64,000 nt of DNA from Azonexus sp. R2A61 (GTDB lineage: Bacteria; Pseudomonadota; Gammaproteobacteria; Burkholderiales; Rhodocyclaceae). The DNA lies in contig NZ_JACBFO010000003.1 in assembly GCF_021401135.1 (NCBI RefSeq), positions 620,001 to 684,000 of the forward strand, written 5' to 3'. Of the stretch, positions 8,677 through 17,041 are shown in pieces; position 1 is the first letter of the stretch, and each line of letters begins with the position of its first letter. The notes under the pieces are model-generated. The model saw only the letters and a program-made list of their open reading frames with translations. It made no database searches and was not told the origin of the DNA. A program made the position numbers and the translations under genes.

Positions 8677-9015
8677 TCAGAGAAAGAAGGGCGGCAGCGC
8701 CAGCACCGGGCCGACGACGATCAGCCAGCCGGCAAAGCGCGGCGCGTAAGGCAGCAGGAAGACCAGCGCGAAAGCGGCGGCCGACAGCAGGCCGAACCAG
8801 GCGACCGGGCCGATCGCCCAGCCCCAGGCCAGGCTGCACAGCCACAGCGCGACGCCGATCAGGCTCCCGCCGGCCAGGCGCAGCGCCAGCCGCCGCGGGC
8901 GGCCCGGCTTGCCGTGCAGGACCTGGGCGTGGTGCCGGTCCATCGCCAGGCACAGCGCGAGCAGCGCGGCGTAGCAGACGAAGAAGACGAGATAGACGGC
9001 GAAATGCTTGTCCAT
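8677..9015 (-). CDS. DUF3325 family small membrane protein
   Basis: A 112-residue inner-membrane protein with about four hydrophobic segments (FAVYLVFFVCYAALLALCLAM; LIGVALWLCSLAWGWAI; AWFGLLSAAAFALVFLL; WLIVVGPVLALPPFFL). The ATG at 9015 is preferred to a longer start because the longer form reads into the upstream gene. DUF3325 proteins are habitually encoded beside PepSY membrane proteins in iron-uptake loci, as here, where the upstream PepSY gene ends one base away. The function is unknown; a subunit of the PepSY reductase complex is a fair guess. Confidence 0.72.
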   Translation of the reverse strand: MDKHFAVYLVFFVCYAALLALCLAMDRHHAQVLHGKPGRPRRLALRLAGGSLIGVALWLCSLAWGWAIGPVAWFGLLSAAAFALVFLLPYAPRFAGWLIVVGPVLALPPFFL

Positions 9016-9016
9016 G

Positions 9017-10657
9017 TCAGCGGCCTCCCGTCGCCGGGGCGACATCGTTGGCCGGCGCGCCGGTTTTTTCGTCGATCCGGGTGTCGACCGCAGGTTTTGC
9101 CATCCGTCGTTGCAACTGGCGCAGCGCGGCGGCGAAGATCAGGCCGAAGGCGATGGCGGTCAGTTCGACGCCGGCCGTTTCGCCGTCGCCGCGGGCCAGC
9201 GCGGCGAACAGCCAGTCGCCGGTGGTGGCCAGGTTGAGCAGCGGCAGCGCCAGGCACAGCGTGGCGACGGCGGCCAGTTGTTCGCGCCAGGCGGCCAGGG
9301 GCGGGCGCAGCCCGGCATGGACCAGCGTCAGCAGCCACAGCGCGAAGAACAGCACGATCTCGCGCGTTCCCCGCTGGGCAACGTCGAGCGGCAGCAGCCG
9401 GTTGATCCAGAAGAAGCCGATGCAGGCCAGCGACAGCCCGGCGATGGCGGCGACGTTGAGCGCTTCGATGATGCGATAGACGCGCGGCGTCGCGCCGCCG
9501 AATTCATTGGCCGACTTCTTGCGCCGCTTGACCATGAACAGGATCGCGCCGGTCGCCAGCATCGCCGCGCCGGCCATGCCGGACAGGAAGTACAGCCATT
9601 TCATCGGGTAGCCGCCGAAACGCACGAAATGCAGCGCGTTCATCGTCCGCTGCGTTTGCAGCACATTGCCGCCGCGCACGGTGTTTGGCTTCTGCACGTC
9701 GATGGTTTCGCCGCTGACCCCGTCGAACAGCGCAGAACCGTTGCTGCGGCCGACCAGACGATCGGTTTCCGCCTCCGGATCGAAGCGGCCGAAGATACGC
9801 ACTGCGGCGCTGCGGTCGCCGGCGTGGTTGACCACGACGAAACCCGCCTCGCGCTCGATGGCCGCTTCGCCGCGCTGCATCAGCGAGGCCAGTTCATGCA
9901 CCGGCGCGTCGGCGAACTGCATCGGGCGCGGCGGCGGGCCTTCGTTCAGCTTGGCGAAGAAAGCGTCCTCGTCGCCGGCGTAGCGCGCCAGGATGCCGGC
10001 CGGCATGTAGATTGACCAGAAGATGATCAGCCCGGTGTAGCTGATCATGAACAGGAAGGGCAGGGTCAGCACGCCGAGCGCGTTGTGGCCGTCCAGCCAG
10101 GAGCGCTGCCCCTTGCCGGGACGGAAGGTGAAGAAGTCGGTGAAAATTTTCTTGTGCACGACGATGCCGGAGACCAGCGCGACCAGCATGGCGACGGTCG
10201 CCGCGCCGACGATCCAGATGCCGGCCATGCCGGCGTGGAACTCGAAGTGCATGTGCACGAAATGGTGGCCGCCTTCGGTTTCGCGTGCTGTGCCCGGTGG
10301 CAGCTCGCGGCCGGTCTGCGCATCGAGGCGCAGGCGGTGGACCGGCGCATCGTCGTCGGCGCGCCAGAAAACGCGCAATTCCGGGTTTTCATCGTCGGGC
10401 AGGCCGATGGTCCAGAACTCGGCGCGCGGCGATTTTTCCTGCAGGTAGGCTTGCGCCTTGCGCACCGCGTCGGCGCGCTGTTCTGCGGTCAACGGCGTGA
10501 ATTCGCCGATTTTCCCTTTCTCACGCAGCCAGTGCGAGATCGGGTCGTCGAACACGCCCAGCGTGCCGGTCAGGAAGATGGCGAACAGGATCCACGTAAA
10601 CCACAGGCCGCCCCAGGTGTGCAGCCACGACATCGACTGGCGGAAAGTCGTTTTCAT
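9017..10657 (-). CDS. PepSY-domain transmembrane protein (ferric-siderophore reductase type)
   Basis: A 546-residue membrane protein. The first helix follows the family signature (MSWLHTWGGLWFTWILFAIFLTGTLGVF). A periplasmic PepSY domain (about residues 55-130) precedes the second helix. Conserved histidines in HHFVHMHFEFH and in SWLDGHNALGVLTLPF suit haem binding. Five or more helices follow, including a long C-terminal hydrophobic set (about 400-520) that shorter family members lack. Relatives such as FpvG and FoxB reduce or strip iron from siderophores at the inner membrane. It is preceded by a DUF3649 gene (four-base overlap) and followed by DUF3325, a recurrent trio, downstream of receptor 1. 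Confidence 0.86.
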   Translation of the reverse strand: MKTTFRQSMSWLHTWGGLWFTWILFAIFLTGTLGVFDDPISHWLREKGKIGEFTPLTAEQRADAVRKAQAYLQEKSPRAEFWTIGLPDDENPELRVFWRADDDAPVHRLRLDAQTGRELPPGTARETEGGHHFVHMHFEFHAGMAGIWIVGAATVAMLVALVSGIVVHKKIFTDFFTFRPGKGQRSWLDGHNALGVLTLPFLFMISYTGLIIFWSIYMPAGILARYAGDEDAFFAKLNEGPPPRPMQFADAPVHELASLMQRGEAAIEREAGFVVVNHAGDRSAAVRIFGRFDPEAETDRLVGRSNGSALFDGVSGETIDVQKPNTVRGGNVLQTQRTMNALHFVRFGGYPMKWLYFLSGMAGAAMLATGAILFMVKRRKKSANEFGGATPRVYRIIEALNVAAIAGLSLACIGFFWINRLLPLDVAQRGTREIVLFFALWLLTLVHAGLRPPLAAWREQLAAVATLCLALPLLNLATTGDWLFAALARGDGETAGVELTAIAFGLIFAAALRQLQRRMAKPAVDTRIDEKTGAPANDVAPATGGR

Positions 10658-10953
10658 GCCGCACCTCCGACCTGCAGGGCGAAGGCCAGCGCGCCCATCA
10701 GCGCACCGGGAATCAGCAGGCCCAGCCAGGCGCGCGTCGCGCTGGCAGCGGCGAACACCCAGACGATGGCGGCGGTGTAGACCGCGAAGCTGAACAGCGT
10801 CGCGCCGAGCACCGCCTCGGGCAGTTCGGCCGGCAGCAGGTGGCTGACGAAAATGGAGAACACGGAGGCCAGCGCGTAACCGCCGAAAACGGCGGCGACG
10901 ATGCGCGACAGCAGCGCGCTGCGCGGACGGGGTGAAGCGAAGGGAACGGACAT
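10654..10953 (-). CDS. DUF3649 family small membrane protein
   Basis: A 99-residue protein with three predicted helices (LLSRIVAAVFGGYALASVFSIF; AVLGATLFSFAVYTAAIVWVF; WLGLLIPGALMGALAFAL). This is the DUF3649 pattern, iron-uptake-related inner-membrane proteins of unknown role. The ATG at 10953 has GAGG upstream; longer in-frame starts run into an Arg-rich sequence without hydrophobic character. It overlaps the start of the PepSY gene by four bases, so translation is probably coupled. Confidence 0.72.
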   Translation of the reverse strand: MSVPFASPRPRSALLSRIVAAVFGGYALASVFSIFVSHLLPAELPEAVLGATLFSFAVYTAAIVWVFAAASATRAWLGLLIPGALMGALAFALQVGGAA

Positions 10954-11086
10954 GGCAAACCTCGGCTGAAGGGATTGTCGGGGGCGTCGCCGACGGCGAT
11001 CGATGATCGGCGCCCTGTTTTCGGCGCTCTCAATAGACATGTCGTTTGAGACGGGAAAAAAGGTCGTGTTGGTCACAATCTGTTAC

Positions 11087-11124
11087 AAAAAAACCGGCGG
11101 ACGCATCGCACGAACGCGTCCGCC
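11087..11124 (-). terminator. Rho-independent terminator after receptor 1
   Basis: Read on the minus strand, the nine-base arms GGCGGACGC and GCGTCCGCC at 11096-11104 and 11116-11124 form a hairpin followed by seven T residues (A-run 11087-11093 on the plus strand). It sits just after the receptor 1 stop and may separate it from the PepSY-efflux genes, or only attenuate read-through. Confidence 0.85.
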
Positions 11125-11131
11125 TGCCGGA

Positions 11132-13576
11132 TCAGAAGCGATAGGCCAGGCTCAACCGGAAACTGCGCGGTTCGCCGTAATAGGCCGACGCCGAGCTGGT
11201 CTGGTAGGTCTTGTCGAACAGGTTGTAGGCGTTGAAGGTCGCACTGAACTGCTTGGTGATGTCGTAGCGCGCCATCAGGTCGACCAGCGTGTAGCTTTCC
11301 TGCGTCACCCGCGCCGGACTGCCCAGTACGGTGAGGTCGGACCAGGTGCGGTTCTGCCAGCGCAGGCCGCCACCAACGGTCAGCCCGTTGCCGACCCACG
11401 GCATGCGGTAGCTCGAGAACAGCTTGAGCGCGTTCTGCGGCACGTTGGTGTTGAGCAGCTTGCCTTGGGCGTTCTGCGGCAGGTTGCGCGAGAAGGCGGC
11501 GGAGGCCTGCCAGTGGCGGGCGAGTTGGCCGCCGACCTCGATCTCGAAACCGCGCGTCGTCGTGCCTGCCTCAGCGCGGTAGGCCTGCGATCCGTCCGGT
11601 GCCGTTACGCCGGGAATCATGACGGCCAGATTGTCCTGTTCGATGCGGTAGACCGCGGCGGCCAGGTTCAGCTTGCCGTCGAACAGTTCGGCCTTGCTAC
11701 CGAGTTCGTAGGCCTTGCCGAGCAGCGGGTCGAGGTAGTTGCCGCCGGGGTCGCGGTTGCTCTGCGGCTTGAAGATGTCGGTATAACTGGCGTACAGCGA
11801 CCATTGCTGGGTCAGGTCGTAGACGATGCCGGCGTAGGGCGTGACTTGATTGGTCCATTTGCGCGTGACGTTGTCGGTGGCGCCGGTCGCGTAGCTGCGG
11901 TTGTAGGTTTCGTCCTCCCAGGTCGTCGTCCGCGCGCCGACGATGATGGACAGCGGGTCGAATGGCTTGAAGCGGGCAGTGAGGTAGGCGCTCTTCGTCA
12001 TTTCCTTGTAGTTGAAGTCGCCGACCGGCGAGTTGTCCGGCTTGCCTGGCGTATTGCCGTCCCAGGTGTAGATGTTCGGAACGGCCAGCACGTGCCACAG
12101 GTGGTAGGCTTCGGCATCCTGCTTGGTGCGTGACAGCGTGCTGCCGAACACCAGGTCGTGCCGGCGGCCGAACAGCGTGAACGGGCCGCTCGCCGAGACG
12201 TCGAGGCTGTGTTGGACCGGTGGGCCGGCCCACCGGCCGGCATACATCGATACACCGGCGCCGGTCGCCGGGTTCGGGTTGCCGCCGGTCGCGTAGCCCA
12301 GTTGTTCGTCGTACTCGGTACGGTCGTAGGAATAGCTACCCTTGACCTTCCATTCGTTGGCGAAGCGGTGTTCGAGCGAGACGAAGGCGGCCAGGTTCTC
12401 GCGCCGGGAAGAGGCCCACGATGCGGCGGCGGAATCGGAGCGGCGCCACTGGGTGCGCGTGCGGTCGCTGTTGAACAGCGGCAGGCCGCCGCGCGAGTGG
12501 CCGGTGGCGTCGTGGCGCTGCCAGGTCAATCCTGCGGTCAACAGCGTGTTCGACGATAAATCCGCTTCGACGATGCCGGAGACGATCTTCTTGGTTTCGT
12601 TCAGCCGGTCGATGTAGGAATCGTTGTCCTGCCAGGCGACGATGCCGCGCCCGCGCAGCGTGCCGGCCGCGTTGAGCGGTGCCGACAGGTCGGCCTCCAG
12701 CCGGTAGCGGTCCCACGAGCCGGTTTCGGCCTTGACGTAGCCTTGAAACTCGGCGGTCGGTTTCTTGCGGATCAGGTTGATCGTCGCGCTCGGCGTGCCG
12801 ATGCCGTTCATCAGGCCGGTCGCGCCGCGCACGATCTCGACGCGGTCATAGAGCACCATGTCGTTGCTCTGGAAAATGCTCGAATAGTTGCTGTGCAGGT
12901 GGCCGATGCCGTCGACCATGTAGTTCTCGACCTGGAAACCGCGCGAATAGATCGGCGACGAGTCGGAACCGGCGTTGCCGGACTGCACCATGCTCAGGCC
13001 GGCGGTCTGCTGGACGATGTCGGGCAGTTGGGTCAGGCCCTGGTCTTCCATGCGCTGGCGGGTGATCACGCTGACCGACTGCGGCGTTTCGCGGATCGAC
13101 AGCGGCAGGCGGGTGGCGGTCTGCATGCTGCGCGTGGTGTAGGAGTCGGTGTTCTCGGTGGTCGCCCGGTCGGCCTGCGCGGTGACGGTCATTGGCGCCA
13201 GCGTCGCGCCATCGTCGGTGCCGGCCGGGTGGATGGTATAGGCCGATCCGGTCGGCACGGCGACCAGGCCGCTGCCGGCCAGCACGCGCTGCAGCGCTTC
13301 GTGCAGCGTCATCGAACCGTGCAGCGCCGGCGCGTTGCGGCCGGCGACCCGTGCTGCGTCGGCCGAGATGGCGACACCGGACTGACGGGCCAACGCGTTC
13401 AGGGCCTGACCGAGCGGTAGGGCATCCAGCGCAAAGGCGTGCCGGGTGGCCGGCGCCGTATTCTGGGCCAGGGCCGGCGGCAGGAGCGCCGGACCCCCGA
13501 GGGCGGCGGCGCAGGCCAGGGGGAGCAGGCGCTGGCGCCAGGGGCGGTGCGCTTGGGACGGGGCAGGGGGGAACAT
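11132..13576 (-). CDS. TonB-dependent siderophore receptor with signalling domain (receptor 1)
   Basis: An outer-membrane receptor of 814 residues. A signal peptide ends near ALAQN. An STN signalling domain follows (about 35-100, FALDALPLGQALNALARQSGVAISA), then a plug with RETPQSVSVITRQRMEDQG and YDRVEIVRGATGLMNGIGTPSATINLIRKKP, and a 22-strand barrel ending in the required aromatic residue (LAYRF). This is the FpvA/FhuE-like group of ferric-siderophore transducers. The start at 13576 is chosen over 13591 because AGGA lies eight bases upstream. It follows FecR 1 and sigma 1, so ligand binding should signal through FecR 1. The ligand cannot be read from sequence; a hydroxamate or pyoverdine-like siderophore is the nearest family precedent. 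Confidence 0.93.
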   Translation of the reverse strand: MFPPAPSQAHRPWRQRLLPLACAAALGGPALLPPALAQNTAPATRHAFALDALPLGQALNALARQSGVAISADAARVAGRNAPALHGSMTLHEALQRVLAGSGLVAVPTGSAYTIHPAGTDDGATLAPMTVTAQADRATTENTDSYTTRSMQTATRLPLSIRETPQSVSVITRQRMEDQGLTQLPDIVQQTAGLSMVQSGNAGSDSSPIYSRGFQVENYMVDGIGHLHSNYSSIFQSNDMVLYDRVEIVRGATGLMNGIGTPSATINLIRKKPTAEFQGYVKAETGSWDRYRLEADLSAPLNAAGTLRGRGIVAWQDNDSYIDRLNETKKIVSGIVEADLSSNTLLTAGLTWQRHDATGHSRGGLPLFNSDRTRTQWRRSDSAAASWASSRRENLAAFVSLEHRFANEWKVKGSYSYDRTEYDEQLGYATGGNPNPATGAGVSMYAGRWAGPPVQHSLDVSASGPFTLFGRRHDLVFGSTLSRTKQDAEAYHLWHVLAVPNIYTWDGNTPGKPDNSPVGDFNYKEMTKSAYLTARFKPFDPLSIIVGARTTTWEDETYNRSYATGATDNVTRKWTNQVTPYAGIVYDLTQQWSLYASYTDIFKPQSNRDPGGNYLDPLLGKAYELGSKAELFDGKLNLAAAVYRIEQDNLAVMIPGVTAPDGSQAYRAEAGTTTRGFEIEVGGQLARHWQASAAFSRNLPQNAQGKLLNTNVPQNALKLFSSYRMPWVGNGLTVGGGLRWQNRTWSDLTVLGSPARVTQESYTLVDLMARYDITKQFSATFNAYNLFDKTYQTSSASAYYGEPRSFRLSLAYRF

Positions 13577-13638
13577 GGCGAAGGTCCTCATGGGTGGTTT
13601 TCCCTGTGAAGACGTTTGTGACGCCGACTACCGGACAA

Positions 13639-14667
13639 TTATTTTTCGCGGCCGGCTTTTTCGCCGTTTGTTGCGGTCGACCGCAGGCGGATCACGAAAT
13701 GCCCGTTGCCGAGCGGTACGACGTTCACCGGGTGGATGCGCGGCAGCGTTTCGAGGAAGGCCTGCGGGTTGTCGATCGGGAAACTGCCGGTCAGGGTCAT
13801 GCGGTGCAGCGCGCGTTGCGGCTCGATGTCGATCGGCGTCGCCAGGTAGTCGTTCCAGCGCTCAACTGCCTTGTCGACCGGCATGCCATCGAAGACCAGC
13901 CAGCCCCGGCGCCAGGCGCCAACGTCGTCGGGCGCCACCCGGCTGTGGCGCAGTTCGCCGTTGCGCGGCATGTAGACCGCATCGCCGGCACCCAATTCGG
14001 TATCCGGCAAGGCATCGGCCGGTTGTCCGGCGCGCCAGACGGCGACCCGTCCGTGGGCGACGGCGACGCGCAGGCCGTTGTCGTTGAGGCGTACCGAGAA
14101 GGCGGTGCCCAGCACGCGTACGCGGCCGAGCGGCGTCTCGATCTCGAACGGGTGCTGCGGGTCGGGCGCCACGTCGAAGCGCACTTCGCCGGCCGACAGG
14201 TGGGCCAGCCGCCGGTCGCGGTGGTAGGCAATGGCGACTTCCGAGCGTGCCGCCAGGTCGATGCGGCTGCCGTCCGGCAACTCGTGCGTGGCGATCTCGC
14301 CGCGGCCGGTGCTGGCGACCAGGGTGAACGTGGGGCGTTGCCAGTACCAGCGGCCGACGCCGCCGGTGGCCAGCGCCAGCGCGCCGAAACCGAGCAGGGC
14401 GCTCAGCCGCCGGCGGGTCTGCCGCTTGCGTTCGGCGGCCGACGGCGGCAACGCGAATTCGTCGCGCAGCCGACGCGCGTCGGTTTGCCGCCAGGCGTCC
14501 TGGGCGGCGCGGCTGGCCTCGGCGTGGGCACCGCCGCGCGTTTCCCAGTCGGCCAGTTCGCCGGCCGCCGCCGCGGCATCGGGCGGCGAACCGCCGTGCC
14601 GGCGGACGACCAGCAGCAGCGCCTGCTCGAACAGGCGCTGGCGGGCGACTGCGCTCGGTTCACTCAT
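13639..14667 (-). CDS. FecR-family anti-sigma/signal transducer (unit 1)
   Basis: A 342-residue single-pass protein. It has a cytoplasmic DUF4880-like region with a DAW motif (about residues 5-60), an Arg-rich stretch, a membrane helix at about 88-107, and periplasmic FecR domains (LPDGSRIDLAARSEVAI; GEVRFDVAPDP; RVRVLGTAFSVR) and a C-terminal receptor-contacting domain (about 255-330). It passes the receptor's signal to sigma 1. Its start overlaps the sigma 1 stop by eight bases. The C-terminal codons run through a TGCGGTCGACCGCA palindrome (13672-13685), so the last about 12 residues may be a recent extension. Confidence 0.92.
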   Translation of the reverse strand: MSEPSAVARQRLFEQALLLVVRRHGGSPPDAAAAAGELADWETRGGAHAEASRAAQDAWRQTDARRLRDEFALPPSAAERKRQTRRRLSALLGFGALALATGGVGRWYWQRPTFTLVASTGRGEIATHELPDGSRIDLAARSEVAIAYHRDRRLAHLSAGEVRFDVAPDPQHPFEIETPLGRVRVLGTAFSVRLNDNGLRVAVAHGRVAVWRAGQPADALPDTELGAGDAVYMPRNGELRHSRVAPDDVGAWRRGWLVFDGMPVDKAVERWNDYLATPIDIEPQRALHRMTLTGSFPIDNPQAFLETLPRIHPVNVVPLGNGHFVIRLRSTATNGEKAGREK

Positions 14668-15133
14668 GGCGGCCGTTTTCCATCATGAGATCGCAGACTG
14701 CACGCACCATGTGTTTTTCGATCGATGCCACGGTCGTTTCCAGGTGGCCGGCGGCTTCGGCGTGCGTGAAGCCGTAGATGCGGACCAGAATGAAGGCCTC
14801 GCGCCGCTTGCGGGACATCGCGCCGAGCCGGGCGGCCAGTTGCGCCAGGCCCTGGCGGGCGCCGACCGTGCGTTCCAGGCAAGGCGATTCATCCGGACTG
14901 ATCAGGCTCAGGGTTTCGATCATCCGCAGTTCCGCCTGGCGCGTGCGCGCCGCGTCGATCACGATGTTCTTGCCGGTGCGGTAGAGCAGTGCGCGCATGT
15001 CCAGGATCGCCGCCTGGCTTTCCATGGCCAGCACGCGGGCGTAACTCTCCTGCACGACGTCGCTCGCCGCGTCGCGGTCGCGCAAGGTGCGGGAGAAGAA
15101 GTTAACCAGTTCGGCGTAGAAATGCGTGGCCAT
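14660..15133 (-). CDS. ECF sigma factor, FecI-like (sigma 1)
   Basis: A 157-residue sigma-70 family protein with region 2 (FYAELVNFFSRTLRDRDAASDVVQESYARVL, residues 5-36) and region 4 (LGAMSRKRREAFILVRIYGFTHAEAAGHLETTVASIEKHMVRA, about 105-147) and nothing else, as in extracytoplasmic-function factors that drive siderophore receptor genes. It differs from sigma factors 2-8 in lacking their shared N-terminal LYxxHHxWLxxWLRRKLG motif, so unit 1 belongs to another branch. The divergent upstream region holds a Fur box shared with the plus-strand cassette remnant. Confidence 0.92.
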   Translation of the reverse strand: MATHFYAELVNFFSRTLRDRDAASDVVQESYARVLAMESQAAILDMRALLYRTGKNIVIDAARTRQAELRMIETLSLISPDESPCLERTVGARQGLAQLAARLGAMSRKRREAFILVRIYGFTHAEAAGHLETTVASIEKHMVRAVCDLMMENGRHE

Positions 15134-15171
15134 CGGCGGGCTGGGAACGGGAATCAGAATTTTTGCTACGA

Positions 15172-15192
15172 ATGGGAATTGTTCTTATTATC
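15172..15192. promoter_or_regulatory. Fur box between sigma 1 and the cassette remnant
   Basis: The sequence around GGGAATTGTTCTTATTATC is the same imperfect palindrome (GAGAATTGTTCTCATT type) that precedes the other sigma genes in this window. It lies 39 bases upstream of sigma 1 on one side and 17 bases upstream of the truncated sigma remnant on the other. It is therefore likely to have controlled both genes in response to iron. Confidence 0.7.
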
Positions 15193-15208
15193 CAGAAAAA
15201 CGGCGGCG

Positions 15209-15506
15209 GTGTCGAAAAACGATTCGGCCGGCCCGTCACCTGTCCCGGAACGCAAGCATGAATTTCCCTGCGCCGGCGGCGATGCCGTCGGCACTCTCTA
15301 CGTCGAACATGGCCGCTGGCTGAAGCACTGGCTGCGGCGCCGGCTGGGCGACAGCCTGGTTTTTCCGCAGTTCGCAGTTCGCCGTCGGCCTCAACATCAA
15401 CAACCTGTTCGACAAGAGCTGCTGGTTCGGCCTGTCGTCGACGCAGGGGATGAACTTCTACGGCGAGCCGCGCCGCGCGACGCTGACGCTGAGCGCGAAG
15501 TTCTAA
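15209..15506 (+). pseudogene. Scar of a deleted sigma-FecR-receptor cassette
   Basis: From a GTG at 15209 one frame reads as the N-terminus of a FecI-like sigma factor (VGTLYVEHGRWLKHWLRRRLGDSLV), matching sigma factors 2-8. Near 15368 this is joined to the last 43 codons of a siderophore receptor (15375-15506: NINNLFDKSCWFG, NFYGEPRRATLTLSAKF, then TAA). The receptor tail is one base out of frame with the sigma head, and a direct repeat CAGTTCG CAGTTCG lies at the junction (15368-15381). The simplest reading is deletion of a whole plus-strand cassette, leaving its first and last pieces. The Fur box at 15172-15192 is in the right place for the lost sigma gene. No functional product is expected. 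Confidence 0.85.
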
Positions 15507-15519
15507 GCGGTGCCGTGCC

Positions 15520-16833
15520 TCACGACCCGGCGCGCGCCTTGATCCACGCTGCGACGTCGTCGATCAGCGCCTTGTCGACGCGCCCCGGCCGTTGGTATTC
15601 GAGCGGGGTGCTCGGTGCTTCGCCGGCGATGCCCAGATGGTTGAGCGCCGGGTAGCGTTTCAGTACGACCCGCGGCGAGTCGGCGAAGGTCTGCTGCCAG
15701 ATCGCCCAGTCGGCGTCGGTGACCTGGTAGTCGCGGCCGCCGTGCAGGATCAGCAGCGGCGTTTTTGACCGTTGTGCGTCGTCGACCGCACGCACCGCGT
15801 CCAGGCTGCGCCAGTAGCCGGCCGGCAGTTGCAGCGGCGCGTCGGCGCGTGGCGGATCTTCGCCGCGGCGGATGGCCGCCAGTCCACCGGCCAGCGCGTC
15901 GATGGCGCGCCGTTCGCCGGCATCCACCGCGCCGTCCTGCGCCGCGATGCGCTCGAACTGCTCGATCACGCTGTCCAGCACCGGCCGGGCGGGTGCCGCC
16001 CACAGGATGGCGCCGGCCGGCACGGCGGCCCGCTCGGCGATGCGCGGCGCCAGCATGCCGCCCTGGCTGTGGCCGAGCACGAAGACCGGGCCGATGCCGG
16101 GCTGGCCGGCCAGCACGCGCAACGCGGCGACGGCATCGTCGGTCGTCTCGTCGTCGATGCCGAAGTCGCCGGCGAAATCTTCGGGGCGGGCGCGGCTGCG
16201 CTTTTCGTAACGCAGCACGGCGACGCCGCGCCTGGCTAGCCCATGTGCGAGATCGCGGAATGGCTTGTTCGGGCCGATGCTTTCGTCGCGGTCGTGCGGG
16301 CCGGAGCCGTGCACCAGCACGACGCCCGGGACCCTGCCGGCCGCAGCCGGACGGGTCAAGGTGGCGGGCAGGGAAGCCCCGGCTAGCGGGATGGCGAGCG
16401 GCGTTTCGCTGAAATTCGCGTTCTGTTCCAGCGCTGTCGGCGCCGTCTGCGGCACGATCAGCAGGCCGGCGATGCGCCGTTGCCCGTCGATGGCGATTTC
16501 GGCGTTCAAAGCCGCCCGTTCGTACGTCATCGGTACGCGCACTTTGTGGCCGCTGCGGTAGTTTTCGTCGACCGGGGTACCGCGTTGCCGGCGGGCGCCA
16601 TAGACGGCCGGCAGCGATTCCCAGACGCTGCGCAGGCGTTCGGCCGGCAGCGCGGTAGCCAGCTGCGGTGTCATCAGTGCGACGGCGGCCGGATAGTCGC
16701 CGCCGTCCAGGCGATCGAGCAGGTCAGCGGCCAGTTGCCGGGCTGCCTCGTCGGCGCCGGCGGGCAGCGCGGCCGACGCCAGGCCGGCGAGGAGGGCAAG
16801 ATGGCGCAGTGCGCGCCATCCGTGGCGGGGCAT
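15520..16833 (-). CDS. Secreted alpha/beta hydrolase with N-terminal DUF3887-like domain
   Basis: A 437-residue protein. A signal peptide (HLALLAGLASAALPAGA) precedes a small helical domain (about residues 30-125) like DUF3887, then an alpha/beta hydrolase fold: GVVLVHGSGPHDRDESIG (oxyanion region), nucleophile elbow VLGHSQGGM (serine), a late acid in LILHGGRDYQV, and histidine in YPALNHLG. Such periplasmic esterases sometimes cleave ferric tri-ester siderophores, but nothing here proves that. The start could instead be a GTG at 16851. Its leader carries the paired TGGCTGGC repeats found before the sigma genes, which ties it to the iron regulon. Confidence 0.85.
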   Translation of the reverse strand: MPRHGWRALRHLALLAGLASAALPAGADEAARQLAADLLDRLDGGDYPAAVALMTPQLATALPAERLRSVWESLPAVYGARRQRGTPVDENYRSGHKVRVPMTYERAALNAEIAIDGQRRIAGLLIVPQTAPTALEQNANFSETPLAIPLAGASLPATLTRPAAAGRVPGVVLVHGSGPHDRDESIGPNKPFRDLAHGLARRGVAVLRYEKRSRARPEDFAGDFGIDDETTDDAVAALRVLAGQPGIGPVFVLGHSQGGMLAPRIAERAAVPAGAILWAAPARPVLDSVIEQFERIAAQDGAVDAGERRAIDALAGGLAAIRRGEDPPRADAPLQLPAGYWRSLDAVRAVDDAQRSKTPLLILHGGRDYQVTDADWAIWQQTFADSPRVVLKRYPALNHLGIAGEAPSTPLEYQRPGRVDKALIDDVAAWIKARAGS

Positions 16834-16873
16834 CGATTGAACGGTTTTCACGGCGGTCTCGGCTCGTCTGTGC

Positions 16874-16902
16874 GCTGGCTGGCCGAGCTTGGCGTGGCTG
16901 GC
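16874..16902 (-). promoter_or_regulatory. Paired leader repeats upstream of the hydrolase
   Basis: GCTGGCTGGC at 16874-16883 and GTGGCTGGC at 16894-16902 (plus-strand reading) repeat the arrangement before the FecI-type sigma genes with nearly the same spacing. A TTGACG box lies further upstream on the minus strand (near 16951-16956), but no good Fur box was seen. Confidence 0.5.
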
Positions 16903-16971
16903 GTCGTTGGTTGGCAAAGCGCGGAGCAGTGTTGTGGATTTGTCCCGCGACGTCAATTTTCCGGCAATTCC

Positions 16972-16984
16972 GCGGTCGACCGCA
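16972..16984. repeat. Intergenic palindrome GCGGTCGACCGCA
   Basis: One complete copy of the recurrent palindrome, between the hydrolase leader and the terminator of receptor 2. Confidence 0.7.
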
Positions 16985-16993
16985 GGTATCGAC

Positions 16994-17022
16994 AAAAAAC
17001 GGCGCCGTTGCCGTGGCGCCGT
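16994..17022 (-). terminator. Rho-independent terminator after receptor 2
   Basis: The eight-base arms ACGGCGCC (16999-17006) and GGCGCCGT (17015-17022) enclose a short loop. Read on the minus strand they are followed by a T-run (six A residues at 16994-16999 on the plus strand). Confidence 0.85.
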
Positions 17023-17041
17023 TGTTGGTGCGGGCCAGGGC

